A stretch of 44,007 nt of DNA from Nitrososphaerales archaeon (lineage in GTDB: Archaea > Thermoproteota > Nitrososphaeria > Conexivisphaerales > UBA164), in contig JAGDXJ010000008.1 of the NCBI GenBank assembly GCA_023256355.1, positions 1 to 44,007 on the forward strand. The letters are read 5' to 3'. A program made the translations under genes and the position numbers. The first letter of the stretch is position 1; every line of letters begins with the position of its first letter. Positions 8,758 to 16,845 of this stretch are shown one piece after another. Below the pieces are notes generated by a model. That model did not search any database. It was not told the origin of the DNA and saw only the letters and a program-made list of their open reading frames with translations.

Positions 8758-9881
8758 ATGAAAAAATAAGCATAATAGGGGCAGGAACTATGGGACATGG
8801 CATTGCGCAGATCTCTGCCATGTCAGGTTTTGAAGTGTGGATTTATGATATAAAAGAAGAAATACTTTTTAATGCGATAGAAAAGATAAAACAAAGTTTA
8901 GAGAAGTTCAAAACAAAAGGGGTTATCAGCGACATAAACCAAGTTTTATCAAGAATTAACAAAACCACTTCCTTGGAAGAAGCACTAAAAAATTCTAATT
9001 ATATGATAGAAGCGGTTCCTGAAATTTTAGACTTAAAGCTGCAAATATTTAAAAAAGCTGAAAGTATAATACCTGATGCTGAATTTTTTGGAACAAATAC
9101 CAGCAGCCTTCCCATCTCAGAAATTTCTAGACAATTAACTTTAAAACAAAAGGTTGTAGGTATTCATTTTTTTAATCCTCCGCAGCTCATGAAACTGGTT
9201 GAAATAATAAAAGGAAATTACACTTCAGAAGAAACTTTAAACAAAGCTGTTATATTTGGTAAAAGGCTAAATAAGGTACCTGTCATCGTAAAAAAGGACG
9301 TACCAGGGTTTATCGTTAACAGACTTTTAGCAAGACTCATGAATGCTTCATGCCAAATAGTAGAAAATAATGTAGCTAGTATCGTCGAAATAGATTCGGC
9401 TTTAAAGTACAAGTTGGGTTTCCCCATGGGGGTATTTGAACTAGCTGACTATAGTGGCATCGACGTGTTTTATCTTGTTTTTAGGGCCATGAAGGAAAGG
9501 GGCTTTTTAGGTGATTTTTGCAAGACCTTTGAAAAGATGTACGAAGATGGGAAATTTGGCGTGAAAACTGGACATGGATTTTACAACTATCCCGGCAAAT
9601 GGATTTACAAGAAACCAGATATACCACCTGAAGCAGGATCTAAATTTGATCCATGGTTAGTAGTTTCACCAGAAGTTGGTGAAGCACTTTGGCTTGTAAA
9701 AAATGATATAGCTTCCGAAAGTGACATAAATACGGCTTCAATGCTAGGGTTGGGCTATCCAAAAGGAATAATTCAGATGGGAAAGGAGTTTGGGCTTAGG
9801 AACGTAAAAGACATGATAAAGAAGCTCGCAGATATTACTGGCAAAGAGGAGTATACTTACCTACTGCAGTACTTCGAGTAA
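8754..9881 (+). CDS. 3-hydroxyacyl-CoA dehydrogenase
   Basis: NAD-dependent oxidation of 3-hydroxyacyl-CoA. The 375-residue protein starts with a Rossmann motif IIGAGTMGHGIAQ (about 7-19), has NTSSLP (about 115), the catalytic-His block GIHFFNPPQLMKLVEI (His138) and PGFIVNRLLARLMN, and then the C-terminal helical domain with LGFPMGVFELADYSG and a second C-terminal repeat (GYPKGIIQMGKEFGL near 330-345). It lacks the enoyl-CoA hydratase domain that is fused to many archaeal homologues of about 650 residues, so a separate hydratase would be needed. The TTG start at 8754 overlaps the stop of the acyl-CoA dehydrogenase; the first ATG lies inside the Rossmann motif and cannot be the start. Confidence 0.92.
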   Translation: MNEKISIIGAGTMGHGIAQISAMSGFEVWIYDIKEEILFNAIEKIKQSLEKFKTKGVISDINQVLSRINKTTSLEEALKNSNYMIEAVPEILDLKLQIFKKAESIIPDAEFFGTNTSSLPISEISRQLTLKQKVVGIHFFNPPQLMKLVEIIKGNYTSEETLNKAVIFGKRLNKVPVIVKKDVPGFIVNRLLARLMNASCQIVENNVASIVEIDSALKYKLGFPMGVFELADYSGIDVFYLVFRAMKERGFLGDFCKTFEKMYEDGKFGVKTGHGFYNYPGKWIYKKPDIPPEAGSKFDPWLVVSPEVGEALWLVKNDIASESDINTASMLGLGYPKGIIQMGKEFGLRNVKDMIKKLADITGKEEYTYLLQYFE

Positions 9882-9882
9882 A

Positions 9883-10158
9883 GTGAACTACCCTGACAAC
9901 AAGCTCAGGGCTTCTTAGTTTAACGCCACGCTTGCTTTCACATGAACGCCTAATTTGAAAACCTGTTTATATCTAGCTTTTTATGTTCTTATTTTTTGAT
10001 CTTTATTTAATATATATTCTTCAAACCAATCCTTTTTTGTTTTAATAATTGCTCATTATTCTAACTAAAAATCATACACCAAAGGCTTTTTAAAAAGCAT
10101 TCATGAGTGGCGATGTCTACAGTTTGCTGAGGGATTTCTCGTCCTCCTTAACCATTAA
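9883..10158 (+). repeat. Dispersed repeat family, copy B
   Basis: Head GTGAACTACCCTGAC with a perfect 6-bp hairpin CCCTGA (9891-9896) / TCAGGG (9905-9910), then CGCTTGCTTTCACAT shared with copies D and E. The middle is AT-rich (TTATGTTCTTATTTTTTGAT resembles copy E), and the tail has CATTCATGAG, TCTACAG, a GAGGGA/TCCTC hairpin and CTTAACC. It occupies most of the 360-base gap before isocitrate dehydrogenase. No coding frame is apparent. Confidence 0.65.
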
Positions 10159-10240
10159 GGTTAAAATTCTATTTTCAAAAATAAATTGCTAACAAGGTAT
10201 AAGTATAAAGGTTAAATTTTTCTGATTTAATTAGATTGCC

Positions 10241-11479
10241 ATGGAAAAAATCAGAATGTCAAATCCTGTAGTGGAAATTGACGGAGATGAAATGACAAGA
10301 ATCATGTGGGCATGGGTCAAAGAAGAACTTCTTTTACCTTATGTTGATCTTAAAACAGAATATTATGACCTGCACGTAAAGAAAAGAGACGAAACTAATG
10401 ATCAGATAACTATACAGGCAGCGGAAGCCATAAAAAGATGGAAGGTCGGTGTCAAGTGCGCTACTATAACTCCCAATGCAGAAAGAGTTAAAGAATATAA
10501 CCTTAAAAAAGAATGGCCAAGCCCGAACGCAACCATAAGGAAAATACTTGATGGGACTATTTTCAGAGCACCAATACTTGTAAACAACGTAAAACCTGCT
10601 ATAAGATTCTGGAAAAAACCAATAATAATAGCAAGGCACGCTTTTGGAGATATTTATGATGCGGTAAGTGCAAAGTTTGAAGAAGGAAGTGAAGCAGAGC
10701 TTATAATAAAGAAAAAAGACGGAAACGTTGCTAACTACAAATTCCCTAAATTTAATGGCTCAGGTATTATAGAAGCAAAGTACAACATAGATAGATCAAT
10801 CATGGGTTTTGCAAGAGCTTCATTTTCTTATGCGTTAATGGTTAAACTAGATCTGTGGTTTGCCTCCAAGGATACAATATCAAAGGTTTATGATGCTCGG
10901 TTTAAAGAAATTTTCAACGATATATATGAAAAAGAGTATAAAAATCTTTTTGAATCAAGTGGGATACACTACAATTACTATCTTATCGATGATGCGTTGG
11001 CAAGGGCTGTCAGGTCAGAAGGAGGTTTTGTATGGGCATGCAAAAACTATGAAGGGGACGTTTTCTCAGATTTTGTTTCAACAGCTTTTGTTGGAACGTT
11101 GGCATTGATGACATCAGAACTTATGTCACCAGAAGGATATTATGAGTCTGAAGCAGCGCATGGAACCGTTCAAAGGCACTATTACAGGTATTTAAAAGGC
11201 GAAAAAGTTTCAACCAATCCTACCGCCATAATATTTGCTTGGACAAGAGGTCTAAAGAGAAGAGCCGAGTTGGATGGAAACCAGGAGTTATATAAATTCT
11301 CAGAATTACTGGAAGAAGCTGTTAAGAAAACGATTGAAACTGATAAAATAATGACCCAGGATGTTGCAAACGTTGCAGATCCTCCAATAAGTGCGGTTGT
11401 AGATACTCAGACCTTTATCAAGGCTGTTAAGAAAAACTTGGAAAATTCGCTTATAAAAACAGGGCTGTTGAAAATTTAA
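10241..11479 (+). CDS. icd: NADP-dependent isocitrate dehydrogenase, eukaryote-like type
   Basis: Oxidative decarboxylation of isocitrate to 2-oxoglutarate; 412 residues, the length of the homodimeric enzymes. Very close to the eukaryotic/type II subfamily in plain reading: VVEIDGDEMTRIMW at the N-terminus, KCATITPNAERV, SPNATIRKILDGTIFR (about 92-107), IIIARHAFGDIYDA, LIDDALARAV with metal-binding Asp, SEGGFVWACKNYEGDV, EAAHGTVQRHY and STNPTAIIFAWTRGL. The ATG at 10241 has a GGTTAAATTTTT box about 27 bases upstream. Its stop codon shares a TTAA with the stop of the convergent gene at 11476. It may feed 2-oxoglutarate and NADPH into metabolism alongside the NfnAB pair. Confidence 0.93.
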   Translation: MEKIRMSNPVVEIDGDEMTRIMWAWVKEELLLPYVDLKTEYYDLHVKKRDETNDQITIQAAEAIKRWKVGVKCATITPNAERVKEYNLKKEWPSPNATIRKILDGTIFRAPILVNNVKPAIRFWKKPIIIARHAFGDIYDAVSAKFEEGSEAELIIKKKDGNVANYKFPKFNGSGIIEAKYNIDRSIMGFARASFSYALMVKLDLWFASKDTISKVYDARFKEIFNDIYEKEYKNLFESSGIHYNYYLIDDALARAVRSEGGFVWACKNYEGDVFSDFVSTAFVGTLALMTSELMSPEGYYESEAAHGTVQRHYYRYLKGEKVSTNPTAIIFAWTRGLKRRAELDGNQELYKFSELLEEAVKKTIETDKIMTQDVANVADPPISAVVDTQTFIKAVKKNLENSLIKTGLLKI

Positions 11480-12228
11480 AGTTTAATATAAGAAGCAGCG
11501 AGCATGCTGTAGTAATTTTTTATGGTATAAGCTATTTTTTCGGGTTTTGCGTTAACAACGCTTAATATTCCTGCTAAAATTAACAGCTGCCAAAAGCTGT
11601 CAGGCTTTGCCCTTTCTATTATTTCTTTATCTAAATACATTAAATTCTTAAGATCGTTTTCTTTAACTAATTTTTTAGCAATTTTATCATACATCTTTGC
11701 AAAAAATGAGAATCCATAAGGGCCATTATATGAATGCGTATGAGCTTGATCGGCACTTATTATTACCGAAAATTCATTTTTAAGCTTTCCAATAAAAGAA
11801 CCAAATTTGAAAAGTTCCCGTCTTTTAACTTGTCTTCCTGGTCCTATTATAAGAACTTTATTCGCTTTTAAAAAGAAGCTCAGAGGGATTTCCGATCCCC
11901 AATCCAGGGGTAATGAAGAAAGTTCTCCTGAATCTGTACCATAATTAACTTTTATGACAGGTAAATTATTGCTCTTTGAGATATTGTAAAGTTCATCGGC
12001 AAGACTTCTATCTGTAATGTAGCATTTGCTGTTTTTACATATTCTTTCAGCATATAATAAAGAAATTTGATCTGGTACCCGTATGGAGTGAGGGGACACA
12101 ACGATAAGTGTTTCTCCATGATGTCTATTGCCACATTCTATCATTATTTTTCTTATTTCCTTAACATCTTGATCATCGGTTTTTAAAACTTCATCGCCAT
12201 GAGGTAGTAAACATATTTGCTTTATCAT
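11476..12228 (-). CDS. LigB/Memo-like extradiol dioxygenase superfamily protein
   Basis: 250 residues. Resembles subunit B of class III extradiol ring-cleavage dioxygenases and the related Memo family. Possible metal-site histidines are in LLPHGDE (His10), VSPHS (His47) and the late block SADQAHTHSYNGPYG (about 170-185). The segment SLPLDWGSEIPLSFFL stands where LigB proteins have LDHG..VPL, so one usual His position is Trp. Whether it cleaves aromatic rings is not known; several archaeal relatives have no proven activity. It is convergent with isocitrate dehydrogenase (4-base overlap of the stops). It starts at an ATG at 12228. Confidence 0.65.
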   Translation of the reverse strand: MIKQICLLPHGDEVLKTDDQDVKEIRKIMIECGNRHHGETLIVVSPHSIRVPDQISLLYAERICKNSKCYITDRSLADELYNISKSNNLPVIKVNYGTDSGELSSLPLDWGSEIPLSFFLKANKVLIIGPGRQVKRRELFKFGSFIGKLKNEFSVIISADQAHTHSYNGPYGFSFFAKMYDKIAKKLVKENDLKNLMYLDKEIIERAKPDSFWQLLILAGILSVVNAKPEKIAYTIKNYYSMLAASYIKL

Positions 12229-12294
12229 TATTGTTTATTTAAACTGATTTTTTATTTAACTATTTATGATGTGAAGGTTTTAAAACAGAAAAAC

Positions 12295-13512
12295 TTATTC
12301 TTTTTTAGAAACGTTTGAAAAGAATTTATAATAAACTATTGCAGATACATAATAAAATACTGCACAAATAAAGAAAGGAGCGTTTAAAGATTCTTTAATT
12401 AGCAAAGCTCCAAATATAACCGTTAGTGAATTCATTGCGTTCCAGGTAAGGGTTTCTATGCTGGAACCTATGCTTTTATATTCGTCATTTAGAAGGGAAA
12501 GCTCGAAAGATGACTGCACAGGGCTTATCGCGTTCATCATTACGGTCCTTATAAGATAAAACGCCGAAAAAAATGTTACAGCTAAAATACCGTTTCCAAG
12601 AAATCCAACAATCGGCATAAATACCATAAATGTGGTAGCAGTTACCCACGAACCTATTATGGATCTGAGAGATCCTCTTTTTCTTTCAATCTCTGGCATG
12701 TATAAAGCAAGAAAGGCCATGAACAGGTTTGTAATGGAAAATATAACCGATATGACGGTCATGCTTAGATTGAATCTGTATTTAAATTGAAGCGGAAAAT
12801 AAGGGATCAAAAACCCAGCACCTGCGCCAATTAGACCTGCAGGAATTGCTAGCTTGTAGATTATGCGAAGATTTTCGTTCTTTAAATCTATTTTTGGCGG
12901 GAGTGGTTTAAGATCTGTCTTAACTTTGTAGATAATGTAAGATGAAGAAAGGAATACACCCATAGAAATCAAATAAATTAACTTATATGATGCATAGTAA
13001 CCTAAATAATTTTTGAGAATGTCAACAATAGAACCTGAAAAAGCTGTTCCTATAAATGCGCCTATGGAATTTAAAAAATAGGTTAAAGAAAATGCTTTTG
13101 TTCTGTTTAATAGCGTCTCGCTTTTAGATATAAGAGGGTTTAGAGCTGCGGAATTCATACTTGAACCTGCTGAGCCAATTATAGAAGATACTAAAAAAGT
13201 TGTTTTTGATGGATAAAGAAATATAATAGTGTATGAAATTGCCTGAAAAATGCTGCCTGTTAAAACCGTATGCTTGGAACCTCTAACATATGTTAATATC
13301 GAAGATGGTATCAACAAAAAAACAAAGGTAAATCCTCCTATAGCGCTTAAGATACCGTAGAAAACTACACCATAACCTAGGTATATTACGTAAAAAATCA
13401 TTATAAATCCGCCTAAATTAGATGCTAAACTGTTTGCAAAGCTATAAAAAGCAAGCCTCCTTGTATCTTCCCTGAGATTTTTGTATTCATTTAAAGCCCT
13501 GCGTATTTCCAA
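12295..13512 (-). CDS. MFS transporter
   Basis: 405 residues with about 12 predicted membrane helices. The first helix region begins near residue 20 (LAFYSFANSLASNLGGFIMIFYVIYL), and a charged central loop near 200-215 (KVKTDLKPLPPKIDLKNE) separates two six-helix halves, as in the major facilitator superfamily. No substrate-specific motif is recognisable. It lies between two genes on the same strand with gaps of about 65 and 135 bases; the 13513-13648 gap is AT-rich and probably holds its promoter. Confidence 0.8.
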   Translation of the reverse strand: MEIRRALNEYKNLREDTRRLAFYSFANSLASNLGGFIMIFYVIYLGYGVVFYGILSAIGGFTFVFLLIPSSILTYVRGSKHTVLTGSIFQAISYTIIFLYPSKTTFLVSSIIGSAGSSMNSAALNPLISKSETLLNRTKAFSLTYFLNSIGAFIGTAFSGSIVDILKNYLGYYASYKLIYLISMGVFLSSSYIIYKVKTDLKPLPPKIDLKNENLRIIYKLAIPAGLIGAGAGFLIPYFPLQFKYRFNLSMTVISVIFSITNLFMAFLALYMPEIERKRGSLRSIIGSWVTATTFMVFMPIVGFLGNGILAVTFFSAFYLIRTVMMNAISPVQSSFELSLLNDEYKSIGSSIETLTWNAMNSLTVIFGALLIKESLNAPFFICAVFYYVSAIVYYKFFSNVSKKE

Positions 13513-13648
13513 TTTTACATTTACACAATCAATGGAGTTTATAAAATATAATTATAACTTTTTTTATGTTTAAATCAAACCGATTATCTTTTAAAATGTA
13601 ATAAATGAAGTAAATTTATATCATAAAAATTTTTTATTTAAATGCATT

Positions 13649-15106
13649 TTAAATTTTACAGCAATTTACGGCAGCTCTATCTATCGATTCAAATATTGTT
13701 GGGTGCTGATGCGCAAGCAAGCCTATGTCTTTTACTCTTGCGTTAACTGAAACTGCTAACGCTATTTCGTTTATTATCAACGATGCAGCTTCACCAACGA
13801 TCAGGCCTCCTATAATTCTCTGAGTTTCTTTTTCAACTACTATTTTGACCCAGCCTTTTCTCATTTTCATGATTTGTGCATAAGCATCATCTTCTAAATG
13901 ATATGAAACTACTTCATGCGGTATACCAAGTTTAATGGCTTCTGCAGGTGTGATCCCAACACTTGCTACCTCAGGCTCTGTAAATACAGTAATAGGTATA
14001 CTTCTGAAGTTTACTTCATAAAGCGGTCTTTCTGCAATTATATTCCACGCTGCTATGGTAGATTCCTTAACAGCAGAATGAAATAGCATGTATTTTCCTA
14101 TAACGTCGCCAGCAGCATAAATATTTGGTATCTTTGTTCTCATGTGGCTATCAACTGCAACCTTTCTGTCTTCGACTACTCCTAAATTATCGAGTCCTTC
14201 TACATATGGAGACCTTCCAACAGCCATGATAACTTCGTCTGCGGTTATTGATCTGGTTTCTCCAGAGTCATCAACGTAATAGACAGTTTTTTGGTTCCCT
14301 GCTTTTTCTATAAGTGTTACCTTTGCATTGGTTTTTATTTTTACATTGTTTTCTTCTAAAGTTGATTTTATTTCTTCTACTGCATCTTCGTCCCAACCGT
14401 TCATTATATGAGGCAGCATTTCAATGATTGTTACGTCAGTTGAAAGCCTGCTGATTGCAGATGCAGCTTCCACTCCTATATAACCTCCTCCTATTATAAC
14501 GAAGGATTTTTTTAATCTTTTATAATCAGTGTTGTATCCAAAAAGTTCTTCAGATCCTATTGTGAGTTCAGATCCTTTAATTGGAGGTTTAACCGGGACT
14601 GAACCAGTTGCTAAAAGCATGTACTTTCCTTTTACAGTTTTTTTCCACGAACCGTCCAAACTTTGAACTTCAACCTCACAGCATTTTGTAGGTTTTGCAA
14701 TAGCTTTTACAAATTCAAGATTTTCGTGTTCAAGTATTTCTTTTATATGTTGCTGATACCTAATGCTTTGTACCCAATCTTTATGTTCAACAGCTTTTTC
14801 CCAGATATCCTGGATTAAGCGTATATTAACTGAACCGTTAAGCTCTGCTATCTTTTTTGTTTTTTCCAACAAATATATCGTCATATATACAGCTTTTGAA
14901 GGTATGCAACCTTCATACAGGCAGTTACCCCCCAAGTTGCCTTTATCGTCTATTAAAATTGCACTTTTTTTGCTGTCGGAGAGTTGGAAGCCGCCGTGAT
15001 ACCCACCGCCACCGCCTCCAACTATGATTGTTTCATAAAAATCTTTAGATGGCGCATCTGTAAAAGAATCGTGAGTTGGTGGAAAGTGATGATATTTTGC
15101 AAGCAT
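13649..15106 (-). CDS. Class I pyridine nucleotide-disulfide oxidoreductase (lipoamide dehydrogenase / mercuric reductase-like)
   Basis: 485-residue FAD enzyme. N-terminal dinucleotide loop IIVGGGGGGYHG (about 27-38) replaces the usual GxGxxG; the redox disulfide is in GGNCLYEGCIPSKA (Cys62/Cys67). The NAD(P) domain has VIIGGGYIGVEAAS, then AVGRSP, and a second FAD block IYAAGDVIG. The C-terminal active-site dyad is HPTIFE (His468, Glu473). The chain ends NCCKI, a vicinal cysteine pair at 482-483 reminiscent of the C-terminal pair of mercuric reductases, but there is no MerR or heavy-metal domain nearby. No lipoyl-acyltransferase genes are adjacent. It is divergent from the ferritin-like gene across 120 bases, so an oxidative-stress or metal role is plausible. 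Substrate unresolved. Confidence 0.85.
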   Translation of the reverse strand: MLAKYHHFPPTHDSFTDAPSKDFYETIIVGGGGGGYHGGFQLSDSKKSAILIDDKGNLGGNCLYEGCIPSKAVYMTIYLLEKTKKIAELNGSVNIRLIQDIWEKAVEHKDWVQSIRYQQHIKEILEHENLEFVKAIAKPTKCCEVEVQSLDGSWKKTVKGKYMLLATGSVPVKPPIKGSELTIGSEELFGYNTDYKRLKKSFVIIGGGYIGVEAASAISRLSTDVTIIEMLPHIMNGWDEDAVEEIKSTLEENNVKIKTNAKVTLIEKAGNQKTVYYVDDSGETRSITADEVIMAVGRSPYVEGLDNLGVVEDRKVAVDSHMRTKIPNIYAAGDVIGKYMLFHSAVKESTIAAWNIIAERPLYEVNFRSIPITVFTEPEVASVGITPAEAIKLGIPHEVVSYHLEDDAYAQIMKMRKGWVKIVVEKETQRIIGGLIVGEAASLIINEIALAVSVNARVKDIGLLAHQHPTIFESIDRAAVNCCKI

Positions 15107-15198
15107 GATAAAAGGTAATAAAACGATAGCTTTAAAACTTTTCTAATTTTGCAGACGAATTCAAATTTTAGAATAAATGAAAATTATTCAAAGTTTTT

Positions 15199-15208
15199 AA
15201 ACCGGTTT
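15199..15208. promoter_or_regulatory. AAACCGGTTT palindrome in a divergent promoter region
   Basis: A perfect 10-base palindrome lies 19 bases before the ATG at 15227, between a GTTTTTAAA stretch (about 15193-15201, a possible TATA box for the ferritin-like gene) and the start codon. A repressor there would block initiation. Only one copy is seen, and short palindromes occur by chance. Confidence 0.3.
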
Positions 15209-15226
15209 TTTAATATATAAATATAA

Positions 15227-15679
15227 ATGGGCAAAGCTATTTTTGCATTAAGAAAATTAGAAAGCAGTTTAGCGGGATTATATTCAACTTTGTTTAAACT
15301 AAGTTATTTTGGTATAAACGCTAAAACAGCATTTCAAAAAATAGCAATGGATTCAATGGAACACGAAGAACTTTTAAGATTGCTTGAGAATAAACTCGAT
15401 GAATATGAAGTCTTGGTTGATGATGAAATGATAACTTTATGTAACTCTCTTTCTGAAGAAGCAGTAAAATTAAGTGAAAGCATTAAAAATATGTCTGTAG
15501 AAGCCATTTTTGAAAAGCTCAGAGAACTAGAGAAGGGCGAAGAATTAGCGTACCAGATATATGAAAAATACATAAAAGAAGCCGCTAATAAAAAAGATAA
15601 TGTTTTGGTTCTGATACTAAAAGGCATTGCTGAAGATGAAGAACTCCATGATAAATTGTTATCTGCTGTAATAAAATAA
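15227..15679 (+). CDS. Ferritin-like / rubrerythrin-like helical protein
   Basis: 150 residues, predicted almost wholly alpha-helical in four segments, as in ferritin-like diiron proteins. Glutamates that could ligate metal are placed on each helix: RKLESS (Glu12), DSMEHEELL (Glu45, His46), EKGEELAYQIYEKY (105-113) and a clean ExxH in EDEELH (Glu138, His141). The second-helix ligand pair is not a perfect ExxH, so metal binding is likely but not certain. No C-terminal rubredoxin domain is present. Divergent from the disulfide-oxidoreductase-like flavoprotein. A cytoplasmic role in peroxide or iron handling is an inference. Confidence 0.6.
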   Translation: MGKAIFALRKLESSLAGLYSTLFKLSYFGINAKTAFQKIAMDSMEHEELLRLLENKLDEYEVLVDDEMITLCNSLSEEAVKLSESIKNMSVEAIFEKLRELEKGEELAYQIYEKYIKEAANKKDNVLVLILKGIAEDEELHDKLLSAVIK

Positions 15680-15798
15680 ACGACAGGCCTGTGCAATTTT
15701 ACGGTATGAGATGCCATGGGCTTAAAAAATCTGCCAAATTAAAGCTAACACATGTTTAAAATTTGCATCTAACATTTTTAATAATAAACAATTAAAAA

Positions 15799-16845
15799 TC
15801 ACATCTCAAACGGGTAGTTGGTTATGAACTTTCTGCCGGATGCCTTTCTAATTCTGTTCATTATTGCCAAACCTATACCTTCTTCTTTAAAGGATTGTAT
15901 GATCGCAAACTCTACGTCTAGCTTATCTATCTTCCTTAACGATTCAAACAAATTTCTAGCTACGGTATAAAGATTATATTCTGTTCCCAATATTATGAAA
16001 GTTACATTTTTTGAAGCTAAATTTTTTATTTTTTCATAATTTTCTTCTGTAACCAAAACAGCGACGCGTTTATCGATTTTTCTAACTATTTCTGGTAAAG
16101 ACGAATTATCTAGAAGTAAATAAAGGTCTTTTTCAGGTGCGTAGTGTTTATATTTCATTCCAGGCGCTAAGGGTTTTTCAAAATCATGCAATCCGGAAAC
16201 TTCAGGTGGCACTTTAATTGTAGTAAATACGCTACGCAGTTCTTCAATAGTAAAAGGGCCCGGTCTTAGCAATACGGGAGGGTTTCTGGTAATATCAACT
16301 ATAGTGGACTCTACTCCAAAAAATGTTTCGCCCGCATCTATTATGACATCTACCTTACCGTTTAATTCTTCTATAACTGTGCTACCGTTAGTTGGGCTTG
16401 GTTTGCCTGAGATATTAGCGCTAGGTGCTGCTATTGGTGTTTCAGAAATTTCTATGAGCTTTAATGCTATCGGATGAGCCGGCATTCTTACAGCTACTGT
16501 ATCAAGACCTGCAGTAACCTCGTTCGGTACTCTTTTGTTTTTCTTCAGTATTACAGTCAATGGCCCAGGCCATATTTTTTTTAGAATATCTTCCATTACT
16601 ATTTTTTCTGCAACCGCATAAAGCTGTTCAAAAGAATTTATATGGACTATCAGCGGGTTGTCTGGCTGTCTCTTTTTTATTTGGAATATTTTCAAACAAC
16701 TCGGTCCATTAAAAGCATCCGCCCCCAGTCCGTATACTGTTTCTGTAGGAAACGCTACAGTTCCTCCATCTTTTATAGCATTGCCTGCTGGAAATATATC
16801 TTCAGTTTTAAAATTTATTGGGTCGGTATTAATTATTATTGTCAT
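15799..16845 (-). CDS. Threonylcarbamoyl-AMP synthase (Sua5, with C-terminal domain)
   Basis: Makes threonylcarbamoyl-AMP from threonine, bicarbonate and ATP for t6A37 modification of ANN-decoding tRNAs. The 348-residue chain has the YrdC domain (about 1-210) with GGTVAFPTETVYGLGADA (near 27-44), KKRQPDNPLIVHI, AVRMPAHPIA, APSANISGKPSPT and a substrate-binding STIVDIT, followed by KPLAPGMKYKHYAP and the separate Sua5 C-terminal domain (about 240-348). That makes it the long Sua5 form. Its ATG overlaps the stop of the FAH-family gene (ATGA), so the two are co-transcribed. Confidence 0.93.
   Translation of the reverse strand: MTIIINTDPINFKTEDIFPAGNAIKDGGTVAFPTETVYGLGADAFNGPSCLKIFQIKKRQPDNPLIVHINSFEQLYAVAEKIVMEDILKKIWPGPLTVILKKNKRVPNEVTAGLDTVAVRMPAHPIALKLIEISETPIAAPSANISGKPSPTNGSTVIEELNGKVDVIIDAGETFFGVESTIVDITRNPPVLLRPGPFTIEELRSVFTTIKVPPEVSGLHDFEKPLAPGMKYKHYAPEKDLYLLLDNSSLPEIVRKIDKRVAVLVTEENYEKIKNLASKNVTFIILGTEYNLYTVARNLFESLRKIDKLDVEFAIIQSFKEEGIGLAIMNRIRKASGRKFITNYPFEM

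Noticed and set aside
13649-15106. Calling it mercuric reductase outright
   Set aside because: Only the C-terminal Cys pair suggests it; no MerR, no heavy-metal domain and no other mer genes are visible.
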